A stretch of DNA of 64,000 nt. It comes from Hawksworthiomyces lignivorus. Its lineage: Eukaryota > Ascomycota > Sordariomycetes > Ophiostomatales > Ophiostomataceae. The stretch is from positions 372,001 to 436,000 of the forward strand of contig NTMA01000004.1 in assembly GCA_002917075.1 (NCBI GenBank), in the 5' to 3' direction. This document shows positions 35,737-46,005 of the stretch, one piece after another. The position numbers and the translations under genes are program-made. Position 1 is the stretch's first letter. Each line of letters starts with the position of its first letter. The notes beneath the pieces are model-generated. The model did not search any database. It was not told the origin of the DNA and saw only the letters and a list, made by a program, of their open reading frames with translations.

Positions 35737-36140
35737 ATGCTAGAATAGTTCAGGTGTTGCTTTTGAAGCTGTGTGCGTGTTCTTATTCAAAGTAATGACT
35801 CGCTGAATTCAATCATAGTGGATCTGAGGACTTGGACGGTTAAATATGAAACTAATTCGGATAGGATTGTTCTCGATCACCAACCATATGTCCACAGACT
35901 CTTCGAAAGCTGTACTACACAAATACGCCGTCTGGGGGTCTGCTCGAGGCCTTTCGTACACCTAGGAGATAAGAGCCGGAAAACGGACCGTGGCGGACCG
36001 GACCCACCACCAAGGCGGAGACTGCCTTATTTGGAAAGCTTATTAGACTGCGCGATGGCACTAGAAACTAGCGGTGCGGCATAGGAAGAACTGCGATCTC
36101 ATCTCATCCCCATCTCATCCCACCGCGTACTGAAGCCGAC
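35737..36140. promoter_or_regulatory. bidirectional promoter between transporter and cupin genes
   Basis: 404 bp between divergent starts. It contains CGGACCG twice (35984-35990 and 35994-36000), running into CCGGACCCACC (35998-36008). The latter is the exact reverse complement of GGTGGGTCCGG in the Rieske/amine-oxidase promoter. A GATAA-type element is also present (GAGATAAGAG near 35967). This GC-rich block sits about 135-155 bp before the cupin start. Regulator binding is inferred. Confidence 0.6.
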
Positions 36141-36896
36141 ATGGCCCCTGTCGTTCAGTGTTATCTCCTACCACAGACGAAGGACGTGCCGAACAATAGG
36201 CTGCCTGTTATTCACTATCACAATGTACTGCCGATACCCCGGACGGAGGAATCTGTGACCCAGTTCTTGACCTCTAACCGCTGGGAGAAGCGAGTAAGTG
36301 TAGTCGTGTATCTGTGTACTGTTCCCCCTGTCTCCTTGATCACATATCACTGGGATGCCACCCATTCTGACCGTGCTATTGTTATTCACTTTAGGGCACC
36401 TGGGGCCATATTCCCATACGCCATTTCCATCCCAACAGTCATGAATGTTATGGTATATTCCGCCCAAACACATGTTTCCTTATCTATCGTATCTGACACA
36501 TATTATAGGAATCTTTGCCGGTCATTCTACCTTGCTACTGGGCAAGATTGAAGACGGAAGTGGCCTTGAGATACCTATCGAAGCTGGCGACGTGATTGTC
36601 CTTCCTGCTGGGACGGCACATTCATCACTTGAAAGTTCCCCGGATTATCGGTATATTGGCGTCTACCCTGAGGTAAGTCAACAGACTAGTAACTCTCCTC
36701 CTGTCACAGAATGAAGTCGTAATCTAACCTTATCTCACAGGGATGTCCTAGATGGCGAAACGAATTTGGAAAGATGCCACCTGAGATCTTCCGTACCATT
36801 ATTGAAAGTGTTGGTATGCCAGAAGCTGACCCAGTCTTTGGTCTAGACGGACCGTTGATGAAGCTGTGGAAGACAGGCATTCAGGCCAAGCTGTAA
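36141..36896 (+). CDS. small cupin protein with peroxisomal targeting signal
   Basis: Predicted 176 residues in four exons: 36141-36293, 36395-36452, 36509-36672, 36741-36896. The spliced cupin core reads HIPIRHFHPNSHECYGIFAG ... GDVIVLPAGTAHSS. It carries His and Glu residues in the first motif (H-x3-HECYG) and P-x-G-x-x-H in the second, as in YjlB-type cupins. No enzyme function is known for that group. The protein ends QAKL, a type 1 peroxisomal signal, the same last four residues as the neighbouring amine oxidase. It is divergent from the transporter and next to the oxidative genes, so a role in the same peroxisomal step (isomerase, hydrolase or dioxygenase) is possible but unproven. Confidence 0.84.
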
Positions 36897-36960
36897 ACAT
36901 AGGTAGTGAAAGGAGCTTCCTTCCCAAGATCTGTTTACGTATCTGAATACTCTATTTGGT

Positions 36961-37110
36961 ACCTTATTGGTGATCCCATGGAAATTATTTGCCGGTCAGA
37001 CTTTGCTTATCTGTGAGACCACAGTCCAATTCACGGACGCCATTAACGAGCTGGGTCTACCTGCTGCGTCTACCTGCTGCGGTTGAATTTATGGGTCAGC
37101 AGGCGGGCGG
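36961..37110 (+). repeat. degenerate dispersed repeat, copy 2
   Basis: Homologous to 23826-23970 in the same orientation, starting at ACCTTATT and ending near GGTCAGCAGG. This copy has an internal tandem duplication, GTCTACCTGCTGC twice at 37053-37079. It starts 65 bp after the cupin stop codon. The rest of 36897-37376 is spacer with no other feature. Confidence 0.75.
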
Positions 37111-37376
37111 CTAATAAAGCCTGGTAAAGGTAAATACAGTGCGATATGTACAGTAACAGCGAGAACAAGATATTAATACTGTATAACCTCAACACACACT
37201 GTCAGACTTTTGAAACAATGTAAGCCTTACGGCCTCTGGAATCAAGAGCAGATAAAGCAGTTCTCCCCCGAGTCGGATAGACAAGCATGTCAGAATACAG
37301 CTAATCTTCTGATTCATCTTTTGACTAACTATGTGCAATCATGTGCTGAGCCGACCTCACCAGGAACCATTTCGAG

Positions 37377-38474
37377 ATGATACTAGTCGAGAAACGCTAC
37401 GTCCTCCCCCCCCACTATCAATCCCAGAGTATCGGCTTCGACGAGTGGTTTCAGCTCCTGACACTCGGCCTCGCACCGTTAGTCCTCCACCTAGCAACTG
37501 GAGTACCCGAGCCAACCGTACTCGGGGCAGATGAGCCTCCGGGATGGTGGGATCGCCTGCCGCTCTTTAATCCCATCTCCATCTTGTGGAGGTATTTCGC
37601 GGTGGCTGATCGGCGAATCCGCGCCAAAGATTGGGACAAGAGAGACATGGCCGCTACCAATGCCGCCTTTTGGGACGCGCGAAATATGCGCTGGAATGGG
37701 AGCGACAAGCTTCTTGTTCCGAGCCGGAGATGGGTCACAAGAGAGCCGGCGAGCTCGCACGTGTCTCTTATCTCAGCATCGGCTCTTTCGACCCTCGGGC
37801 TGATATTGCAAAGCATCCAAGTCATTGTCAGCCTAGCAAAGGAACCTGACAGTGCGCACGAGGCTCTGAACATGGTGTTTTCTTCGTTTGCATCGTTCAC
37901 TCTCTTTAGGCTCGTTGCAGCCTGCTGGCTCTCCAACGACTACGGATTTACAACAGATCTAAAGCTAAGACACGATAGCTTTCCCGTCGCACATTCTCAA
38001 TGGCAGTTGATAGGGTCAATGAATAGGTTGGATGCCTATTCGGCACAGTTCGCGGGAGGACCCGCAGACGCTAGAGAGCTGAGTCCGGGATCAAGACTGC
38101 ACACAACAAACAGCTGGCGAGGGGGGGCAAGCAGGATTGCCATGGGGTTTTTACTTCTAAGCTCGTTCAGCTATGGCCTGTGGACAATCGGTTCAGGCAT
38201 TATTTGGCATCGGGAAGACCCTCTGTCGGCTACGGAGGCACTGGTGCGAATCTTTTATGGTTTAATTGCGGGTGGATCCCTCAGCATCTTTGGCTACTAC
38301 CTTGTGCTGGGGCAGAATCGCAGCACCATTCTTCCCTGCATACAGAAGCCTTGGTATAAGTGGTATACCGTGATTTTGATGGTCTTGGCTGTTGCAGCTA
38401 TTGTGTTTTCGTCATTGGAGACTCATTCCTGCCCAGGCAGGCCGCTAACTGACTACACGACGTATCCTTGTTAA
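37377..38474 (+). CDS. fungal multi-pass membrane protein of unknown function
   Basis: Single exon, 365 residues. I recognise no family by function. It opens with a polar segment (residues 1-20), then WFQLLTLGLAPLVLHLATG, a predicted membrane or amphipathic helix. A soluble Trp-rich stretch (WWDRLPLFNPISILWRYFAVADRR) follows. Further hydrophobic segments lie around VSLISASALSTLGLILQSIQV, FASFTLFRLVAACWL, IAMGFLLLSSFSYGLWTIGSG, LVRIFYGLIAGGSLSIFGYYLVLG and WYTVILMVLAVAAIVFSS, giving four to six helices. The style matches uncharacterised ascomycete membrane proteins. The start ATG at 37377 is the first that avoids upstream stops. It has no clear link to the cluster on its left. Confidence 0.65.
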   Translation: MILVEKRYVLPPHYQSQSIGFDEWFQLLTLGLAPLVLHLATGVPEPTVLGADEPPGWWDRLPLFNPISILWRYFAVADRRIRAKDWDKRDMAATNAAFWDARNMRWNGSDKLLVPSRRWVTREPASSHVSLISASALSTLGLILQSIQVIVSLAKEPDSAHEALNMVFSSFASFTLFRLVAACWLSNDYGFTTDLKLRHDSFPVAHSQWQLIGSMNRLDAYSAQFAGGPADARELSPGSRLHTTNSWRGGASRIAMGFLLLSSFSYGLWTIGSGIIWHREDPLSATEALVRIFYGLIAGGSLSIFGYYLVLGQNRSTILPCIQKPWYKWYTVILMVLAVAAIVFSSLETHSCPGRPLTDYTTYPC

Positions 38475-38590
38475 GGCCTACTGCAATAGCTCTAAGGCTA
38501 TATTTAGCTGTGAGAGCTATCGCTGAAATAGGAGATCCACATTCATCTGCGGATGGTTACGGACCTTCAGAGTACCGCATGAGAGCAGCA

Positions 38591-38634
38591 CGATGGAAAT
38601 GCGATGGAAATGCGATGGAAATGCGATGGAAATG
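38591..38634 (+). repeat. 11-bp tandem repeat, four copies
   Basis: CGATGGAAATG repeated four times without mismatch in the 3' spacer between convergent genes. The rest of 38475-38942 is AT-rich spacer with no gene. Confidence 0.85.
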
Positions 38635-38942
38635 CGACAACAAATGATAACCCGATATTCCGTTCTCTATTGTGTATATTCTCTAATAATAATAGTTCTA
38701 AACATTACGTCCCAAAGCAACCTTATCGCTAGATTCATTTGTAACAAAGGAAAAACTGGTAGAAAGAGTGGTAATAGGCATATTACAAGTAAAAAAACAA
38801 AAGTGATCGACTGTTGACTCCATCGAGGACAGCAAGCGCCCTCATCATTTTCCCAGTGCACCCCACTGCCGACAAGTGCCCCGTTGTTGTGCTGCTTTCT
38901 CGCTTCTCTTATGGTCCATGTCTCTCACCAAAACATACGACA

Positions 38943-41900
38943 TCACTCCACGGCGACTGCACAAACATTCTCTGCCTCCCAGCGCAGGAAGTCGCCCAGG
39001 TCGTGGCTAAGGTTGTAGCCCATCGGCGGTGCCAAATACTCCTCGCCATTGGCTCCGCGCATCATGACCGGGTCCGCCATGGGGCTCAGCGGCATGCTCT
39101 CGAAGCTTGCGACGCTCGAAACACTAGCGCGCAAAGAGAGCTTGTCGTCTGCTGGTCGTTCATCGGGACGCGAGAACAGAGAAGAAAACGAAGGGGCCGG
39201 TGGTGGCGTTCTGGTCGCCGACATCTCGGCGATGTGTGGCGGCGGCAGAGACACTGGCTCCGGCGTGGTGCTAGACACGGCGGCAGACGCAGACGACCCC
39301 GCATAGCCGCAAGAGCCACTACCGCAGATACCTATACCGCTGTAGGGGCTGCTGGCTTCTGTCCCTGTCGTACGGACACTCGTGATCGTGCTCACGCTGC
39401 CATGTGCCCTGTGGCCGGAAGAGCTGGTGCGACATGTCGCATCATCGTCGTCGTCGACGCCGTCATCGGCCTCCTCGCTCGTCAGCAGCCGCTCCTGGCG
39501 GCAGCCGAGCGACGCGAACCAGTCAGTCAACATTGCCGCCTCCTCCACGTCGGCCGACGATCGCCGCCCGTAGTCGACGCTGTCCGAGAAGAGGTCACCC
39601 GCGCCACCCAGGATCGCCATCTGGAACGCCGTCCAGTCGAGCGTCTCGTCGACACCCAGTCGCGGCGTATCTTGGCTCCCCGGCTGTTCTCGCGCTTCCG
39701 GCTTGGCCAGCCGTATAGGTCCGTGCTGAATAGTAGGCATGACCAGAGAGAAGGGCGTGGCTGGAAAGTAGACGTACCCGCTATCCCTTTTGTTCCTCTC
39801 GGCGAGTAGGGATAATAGAGGCACCGCTGGCGAGATTACACGCGTGGAAGAAGTCGGTGTCCTTGGCACCACGGCCTGGCGGCTTCGATTGTTGACATCT
39901 GTCACCGTCAACTGTGGGATAGAGGGCTCATTTGTTCTATCGTGATTTTTCTGCGTGTTAATCTTAGTGAACCGTAGTGGATTCTTCCTTGGCGGTGGTG
40001 GTACCGGCGAAGGGAGGCTTTCCTCTTCTTTCTCCTTAGTTGTTAGGTCTTGAAGGAGGCGCTCTATTTCTGAAGCGGTGTCGGTCTCCACAGCTCCATT
40101 CTCATCAATTTTGGTTTGCTCTTTTCTCGTGTCCCTCTGGTCAGCAAAGTACGCCTCTTCTTCCACGGGAAGCAAGATGGACAACCGCACGCCAGCCGCC
40201 CCTATGCGTCTTGGCAAATCATCAAGATGAAAAGGATTGATTGGCGTCTCGCTTGCGTCAGGCTCTGCATTGTTGGCAATATGCCATGCGTATTGTGTTG
40301 CAATATGAGGAGGTGGCGGTAGGGGGACGGCAGGCGGTTGCCGCTGTGGTGGCAGGAAACGGAAATCCAATTTCGCCTCATGTTGTTTTGTCTGGGTCTC
40401 TGATTGGGTCTCCAGTTGCGACTTGTCTTCTTCTTTTTCTTCAACTTTTGATTCAGCGTCAAGCACAACTTGTAAGCGTCCCTGCTGCTGCTGTTGCTCA
40501 TTTTCTTGTTGGCGCATCTTAAGAAGCGATCGGCTCTCTCGTATTGCTTGAAGCCTCTCGAACGACAGAGTCTCGTTGACTTCCATACGGCTGAATAGCC
40601 GGCCATTGAAGAGCTCGGTCACATTGTCTGGTAGCGTCCACCGTGACCCGCTGTTCTGACCGCTACTGGCGTGGCTGCCTGCGTGGCTGCTGCAGAATTC
40701 ATTGGGAAGTTCCCGGGGCAAGGGCGGAACGGCGCCAGCATTCTTGGATCCTATCCGCTCCCATGCCCGCGTCTTCTTTTTCTTAGAACGCTTACGCTGA
40801 ATACCCGATGAGGACACAGACGAGCTGCGGGAAACACCCGGCGACTTGAGTCGAAGAGGCAGAAACTTTGTTTGCTTCTTGGAAGATGCGTCTGAAATGT
40901 CATAGACAGCAAAACGCTCCTGGGGCCAGCGCGATAGAGGTTGGAAGTCCGCCGATGAGCCCGCTGTGAAGCTTGGGGAGGGAGCTCGCCGTGGCTGGGT
41001 GAAAGTTGGTGATCCGCAGCACTCAAGATGCGGTGTTTCCATACTGAGATCATTCAGTTCGAAATAAGGAGAAGAAACAGAGAAGTTCTCCATTTCATCA
41101 TTTTGGCCGCCATGCCGCGGCGAGGAAGAATGTCTTTTCATTGTAGCTCTCGAGTGGTCGTATTGTTCAGATCTGGTGGCTGAGAAGTCTCGTTGGCACC
41201 ACCAAACGGCCTCCTCAGGTTCGATGAGCAAAGCCTCAAGTAAATTGATACGAGGCCCGTCTGGGGACGGTGAAATACTTCTCGCTTCTTCATCGCCTGT
41301 GTTGCTATTATACCCACTGCTGTCAAGGGTCACCCGAGTTGAGTCCATATTTGAGGCGCTATCGTTCCTTCCTGCAGGCTGCAAGCGTCTGTATTTAGAA
41401 AGCTGCAGGGGTGGCTTCACTTTTGAGGCCGCTTCGCGTCTCTCCTCGGCTTGCTGTTGAGTACAAGAGAGTGATGAGACTCGTGGCGGTGGTGCAGGAG
41501 GAAATGCAAGGATGTTGGGAGTGGGGATGCATCTGGATGACGGAGGAGGAGTAAAGGGATATGGAAAAAGAGAATATGATAGCTTTGTCCTTATTTCCAC
41601 CATCTCTACTCTCTGAGAAGAGACAGTGTTGTTAATGCTGTCATTGCCACTGTCGCTCGTCTGGGAACAAAGATGAGAAAATCCGTTTGCGGTCTCTCCT
41701 AGGAAGTCGTCCTGGTGGTGGCACGGCCCTGAAGGGCTTTCACACGAGCACAAAGAACTAACTGAAGAAACGACAGAACTTGGTGGTGTGTCTGGTAAAT
41801 AGCGTTGCTTCTTTAATTCCTGATGTTCGTGCCTTTGTTTGTACTTCTGTGTCGATTGGCCCTCTTCGCTCTTTTGCATCAATTCCAGCTCTAGCTGCGG

Positions 41901-42359
41901 CTCTTCGATGGTCAGGCTAGGAGCTTGTGTTGATTGTTGCGGCACGAAAATCGGCTTCAACGTTGGCCGGGGCCTTTTTCTTGGTGAAATATCATCTCTC
42001 TCTTCTTCTTCCTCTTCACCAGCCGCGTTTGTTGCCTCAGCCTCGCTATCTCCTAGGTTGTATTCACCGTCTTCTCCAAGGCGAAACTTGAGATTATTTG
42101 CCGCTGCAGTAGCAGCCGCCGCTACAATGGTCTTGATGCGGTCAACCTCGTCTTTGTCTGGCGCTTCCTCGGGGTCTTTGATGAAAGAGACGTTGTCGAT
42201 GTCGTGCTTGTTCTTTCCACCAGACCAGATCGAAGATCCCCTGCTACCGCTGCGGCGACGGATTTTGCGCTTCGCATCGCAAGTGTTGTTAACTGTGAGG
42301 GACTGCTGACGTGGTGGCCTTAACAATCTCCGAATACTGAAGCTGCTCCTAGACGGCAT
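38943..42359 (-). CDS. large intrinsically disordered Ser/Pro-rich protein of unknown function
   Basis: Single exon of 1,138 residues from ATG 42359 (MPSRSSFSIRRLLRPPRQ). I chose this start because the upstream 31 in-frame codons lack a conserved look. Composition is dominated by Ser, Pro, Arg, Glu and Gln with short homopolymers, including a Gln run. Basic patches (KRKIRRRSGSR near residue 30; SGIQRKRSKKKKTRAWERIGSKN in the middle) could be nuclear localisation signals. Short less-disordered blocks are NVTELFNGRLFSRMEVNETLSFERLQAIRESRSLL and LDWTAFQMAILGGAGDLFSDSVDYGRRSSADVEEAAMLTDWFASLG near the C-terminus, which might be conserved docking helices. No catalytic motif and no membrane segment is seen. 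Confidence 0.78.
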   Translation of the reverse strand: MPSRSSFSIRRLLRPPRQQSLTVNNTCDAKRKIRRRSGSRGSSIWSGGKNKHDIDNVSFIKDPEEAPDKDEVDRIKTIVAAAATAAANNLKFRLGEDGEYNLGDSEAEATNAAGEEEEEERDDISPRKRPRPTLKPIFVPQQSTQAPSLTIEEPQLELELMQKSEEGQSTQKYKQRHEHQELKKQRYLPDTPPSSVVSSVSSLCSCESPSGPCHHQDDFLGETANGFSHLCSQTSDSGNDSINNTVSSQRVEMVEIRTKLSYSLFPYPFTPPPSSRCIPTPNILAFPPAPPPRVSSLSCTQQQAEERREAASKVKPPLQLSKYRRLQPAGRNDSASNMDSTRVTLDSSGYNSNTGDEEARSISPSPDGPRINLLEALLIEPEEAVWWCQRDFSATRSEQYDHSRATMKRHSSSPRHGGQNDEMENFSVSSPYFELNDLSMETPHLECCGSPTFTQPRRAPSPSFTAGSSADFQPLSRWPQERFAVYDISDASSKKQTKFLPLRLKSPGVSRSSSVSSSGIQRKRSKKKKTRAWERIGSKNAGAVPPLPRELPNEFCSSHAGSHASSGQNSGSRWTLPDNVTELFNGRLFSRMEVNETLSFERLQAIRESRSLLKMRQQENEQQQQQGRLQVVLDAESKVEEKEEDKSQLETQSETQTKQHEAKLDFRFLPPQRQPPAVPLPPPPHIATQYAWHIANNAEPDASETPINPFHLDDLPRRIGAAGVRLSILLPVEEEAYFADQRDTRKEQTKIDENGAVETDTASEIERLLQDLTTKEKEEESLPSPVPPPPRKNPLRFTKINTQKNHDRTNEPSIPQLTVTDVNNRSRQAVVPRTPTSSTRVISPAVPLLSLLAERNKRDSGYVYFPATPFSLVMPTIQHGPIRLAKPEAREQPGSQDTPRLGVDETLDWTAFQMAILGGAGDLFSDSVDYGRRSSADVEEAAMLTDWFASLGCRQERLLTSEEADDGVDDDDDATCRTSSSGHRAHGSVSTITSVRTTGTEASSPYSGIGICGSGSCGYAGSSASAAVSSTTPEPVSLPPPHIAEMSATRTPPPAPSFSSLFSRPDERPADDKLSLRASVSSVASFESMPLSPMADPVMMRGANGEEYLAPPMGYNLSHDLGDFLRWEAENVCAVAVE

Positions 42360-45300
42360 GGTGGTGGTTGAAGAGGTGGCGATGGAGTGCTCTGTTGTGC
42401 ACCAGAACGGCAGAGAAGTGGTGGCAGATGCAAGCCGAATTATGATTCCCAAAGATAAACAAAAGTGAAGACAGTGAATCTCGTATGATTAAGAAATATT
42501 GACAACACAAAGAGATACCGAGTAAAAAAAATTGCAAGACGGGATAAAAAACCAAAAACGTGATAATATGAGACGATGCAAATTGAAGGAAATAAATTCA
42601 ACGAAACTGAGAGACACAGAGGGGCATCTGATCTTAAAATCGGCGAGAGATGAAGAGATCACGTCGTCTTCATGGGTATGATGCAGGACAAAATCCTTGC
42701 ACAGTAAATGAGAAAAAGGTAAGATGCCTAGAATAGACAGATATAAATCGAGACCACAATGGAAATCAAGTCGAAGGGGGCTGTACGGTGACACGATGTG
42801 AAGTGGGTGTAGGTGTGAGTGAGGGGCGGGTGTGCATCTCATGCAAGGAAGAGAAGACAGGCAGTCCTGCTCATTGCCTCAGTTGGCTGATTCTTTCGTC
42901 CGTGCACATGCCGGATTCGGATTTGTATCTTACTGGCGTTGCAGAAAGAGCAAACAAATATTATCTTGCTGTTGTGTATCCGAAAAAAAGAACAAGAGCA
43001 GCAACCAGGGGGTACAACAGGCGGAGTTTGATGACGCTGAGAAACGCGAGACGAAGTTTCGAAGTCATGCACGCTTGGCTGTAGGCAGTCTTGTGCGAGG
43101 TCCTCTCCAATGTAGCCAGGGATACAAAGGGCCGATTTGTCGTAACGACCAAGGTTGAAAACATACAATGGTCAATCCTGGAGTTTTGAAGTAATACCCC
43201 TTACTAGATAAACAATGAAGAGTAAAATGCGAGATGCAAGATGTAACAGGCAACACAGCATAGGAGCGGTATCAACCTGTAATCAAGAGATCGTACCAAA
43301 TTTGGACAATCACATAACATACTCTGCTTGCTGGTTTGGTCACCGGCATTTTGTTGCCCTTTCTTACTTTTGGTTGTCTGCGCATAAAACAAATCAGCTC
43401 TATGAAGTTCTGGGCTCCTGGGCTCTCTTGGTTCCCGCGTGGATTTTTTGGTGTGTGTCTATTCCCGCTTTCCATGTGGTAAGCCAAGAGAACCGGTTCC
43501 TCTGTGTGTACGAATTTAGAGCAAATAAATGAAATCCCTAAGTCCGCCACACCATTCTTGTATACCACCGGATCCTACACCACCTATTTTTACCGGTAAG
43601 AGGGCTGTTTCTCGAATTCTTACATGTCTTTTTATAACCCTAGAGAAATTCAACTATTTTTGGTTTTGACTTAAGGGGGAGATTAAAAAACAACCTGGTT
43701 TACTTGGTTGATGGAGGGAACAATGGCGTAGCGTTATTCTTCTACTGACTCTCTTGAACTACCTTCTGTCGAGTGGGCCGAAGCCCACAGAGTAATCGTA
43801 TGAGATTGCATAGAACTAGAGCAATTATTAGCAGCAAACAACGATTGAAGTATGAATATCCTATCATCAGATGAAATCCTACAGTATGTAGAAGAAACTT
43901 AAAAAAGCAATTGACCAATGCAACCCGCCCACCAATGGTTCTCGGATGAGATGAACGTCGTCTCTTTAACTTTAATACATCAAGCCGGAAGATTTAACGT
44001 GGACGACAAATTCCGCCTCGTGCATGGAATCTAGCACTTGCACATAGAGAAGCGGTGATAACTACCTAACGCAGGCTACTAGCGCGTCTTTATCACAGAA
44101 AGATGCCCAATCTAGCAGTGTGACCATGAGCCTCACTCAGAACAAAAGTAAAAGGGAGGGGGAAGGATAAGGAGACAATTCACCTACATACGGTTGTGGG
44201 TTCGGGGCCGTCACACATAAATTTGGATCTGGCAATGAGTACCACTCACTGAAGGAATGCATCAAGACATTACGGCGCCTTTCATCAGCCCGGGTGCCTG
44301 AAGTCAAATCTGTGCCGCAATAATGTTAATGGCTTTGTAGTAATGGGTGTATATAAATAGATCTGCGAGAGAACGGGTGAAAAGGAAATGCATGTGGGAT
44401 GGTTGCTCGATGTAATATGGACATGTTTTCACAGGCAAACTAAATTAATTTGTTCGACAATTCCGGGTCCTCATGGCTTCGGCTTATGTCGTTTCTTGCC
44501 CGTATGGGCAGTGTCAGAATACCAGCAGGAGAACAATTAGCCTGTTTTCATTTCTCCATAAATTTTTGGCTGAGGCTCTGTCCGACTCCAAGGGTTCCCT
44601 ACCAGCAATAGAGTGATATGCGCACTCAACCAAAGCTTGTACCGGACGTGTTTTCGGATTGAGTTAACACGTATGTTAGAGTGATATTTGTTAGACCACT
44701 TTTTATCGCCGTCTTCATGACCTCTTCTGGCCATAATCATCATGCTACGAAAGAACGCTCGTCTTGTCCTATGATAATTTGATGTTGCTAGAGAAGACTG
44801 TCTATAAGAAAGTAGTCTAGCAGACTAGTCATACAAATAGGAGAAAGAAGGTTGTGATGCAATTCATACTCATAATTTCCAGAGCCTCGGAAGGCAATCC
44901 ATATAGATGTAATTAATACCAATAACAAGGAAACTTTGCAAATATTGATAATCGCAGTATTTGAGAACCACATAATATATCTTCAGTATCATAGACATGC
45001 CAAAGTGATTATAGCCAAGAAATCAGTAAGGTTCTCTCTTCAAAAATTTAAATTCTGTGCTAGTACGGTTGTCCCGTCTGTACAAATCTGTATCTCATAT
45101 CGTGCTTTGCTCGACGCAATTAAAGCGCGCTTCCGCTCCATGCTCTCTCTCAATTAGCTCGCGCCTAGCAGGTCGCATCCGGGTAGTGATAAGTGAGAAG
45201 GTGCAGTACACAAATATGACGCCAGTATTTTACCGTTTACTATAGCTACGGCTTTGTCCAGAGCAAAACGGGCCATCATTTGTTCTTCGTAGCCATGATA

Positions 45301-46005
45301 TGTTTGCTAAATAGGTTTGATTGCGCTTCAAAACTGGGCAGGGGCAGGTAGCTCAAATCGTTTGGTAAACAAAAAGCACACAATCGCCGACCATTGGTTC
45401 TTCCTAGATTGTGACTATGATGGTGCTGGGCTGATTGGTTCCTGGTCTCATCCACTTCGCCTTTTTGGTTCTCTTTTTGGTCATAATTTTCTCTTCCCAC
45501 GTAGTTATATTTCCCCTAGGTGCCGTCATGCATAGCCATCAATAACGGGCTTTAGAAGAGCATGTAAGGCAAGGCTTTTCTACAGCTATTTAATACTCAT
45601 AAACGAGTTGTACTTCGCGAAAGTCGAACCAGCGGCTTCGTGTCGAATAGCGGTCTGGTAATATGCGATGAATTAGACGTACGGCATCTGCTGATTTTGA
45701 GAGGAAATTTGCTACGAACTAAGAGTCATATAATGAACGCACAGGAAGCTGCTTAATTTTGGGACGTAGTAGAATATTTAAGCATAAAACGATTCATGCT
45801 TAAACTTGTTGGAAAGGGAGTGGATAGTACCTAGCGGCCCTGTCCTCGACGAATCTCGTCATAATCGAATAAGCTTTGTCGTGATTTTATTTTTACGCAC
45901 TTCACCAAGGCCGATTTTGTGCGCAGCACCTAAATGTAGCACTTTAACCATCTATGATCAATAGCTCGCGCCTGGTTTGCGCCACGTATCAATGTCTGCC
46001 ATCCG
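42360..46005. other. 3.6 kb gene desert
   Basis: The longest stretch without a supported gene. Bases 42360-43100 are the likely 5' leader and promoter of the disordered-protein gene, with CT/GA-rich patches. From about 43.5 to 46.0 kb it is AT-rich with only short, stop-interrupted frames on all six readings. I could not see long repeats, LTRs or inverted termini by eye. Confidence 0.5.

Noticed and set aside
38591..38634. CRISPR-like or regulatory meaning of the 11-bp repeat
   Set aside because: The units are directly adjacent with no spacers; it is a simple minisatellite in a 3' spacer.
38814..39809. 331-codon plus-strand open frame opposite the disordered-protein gene
   Set aside because: It is antisense to a longer frame with better composition and lacks any recognisable domain.
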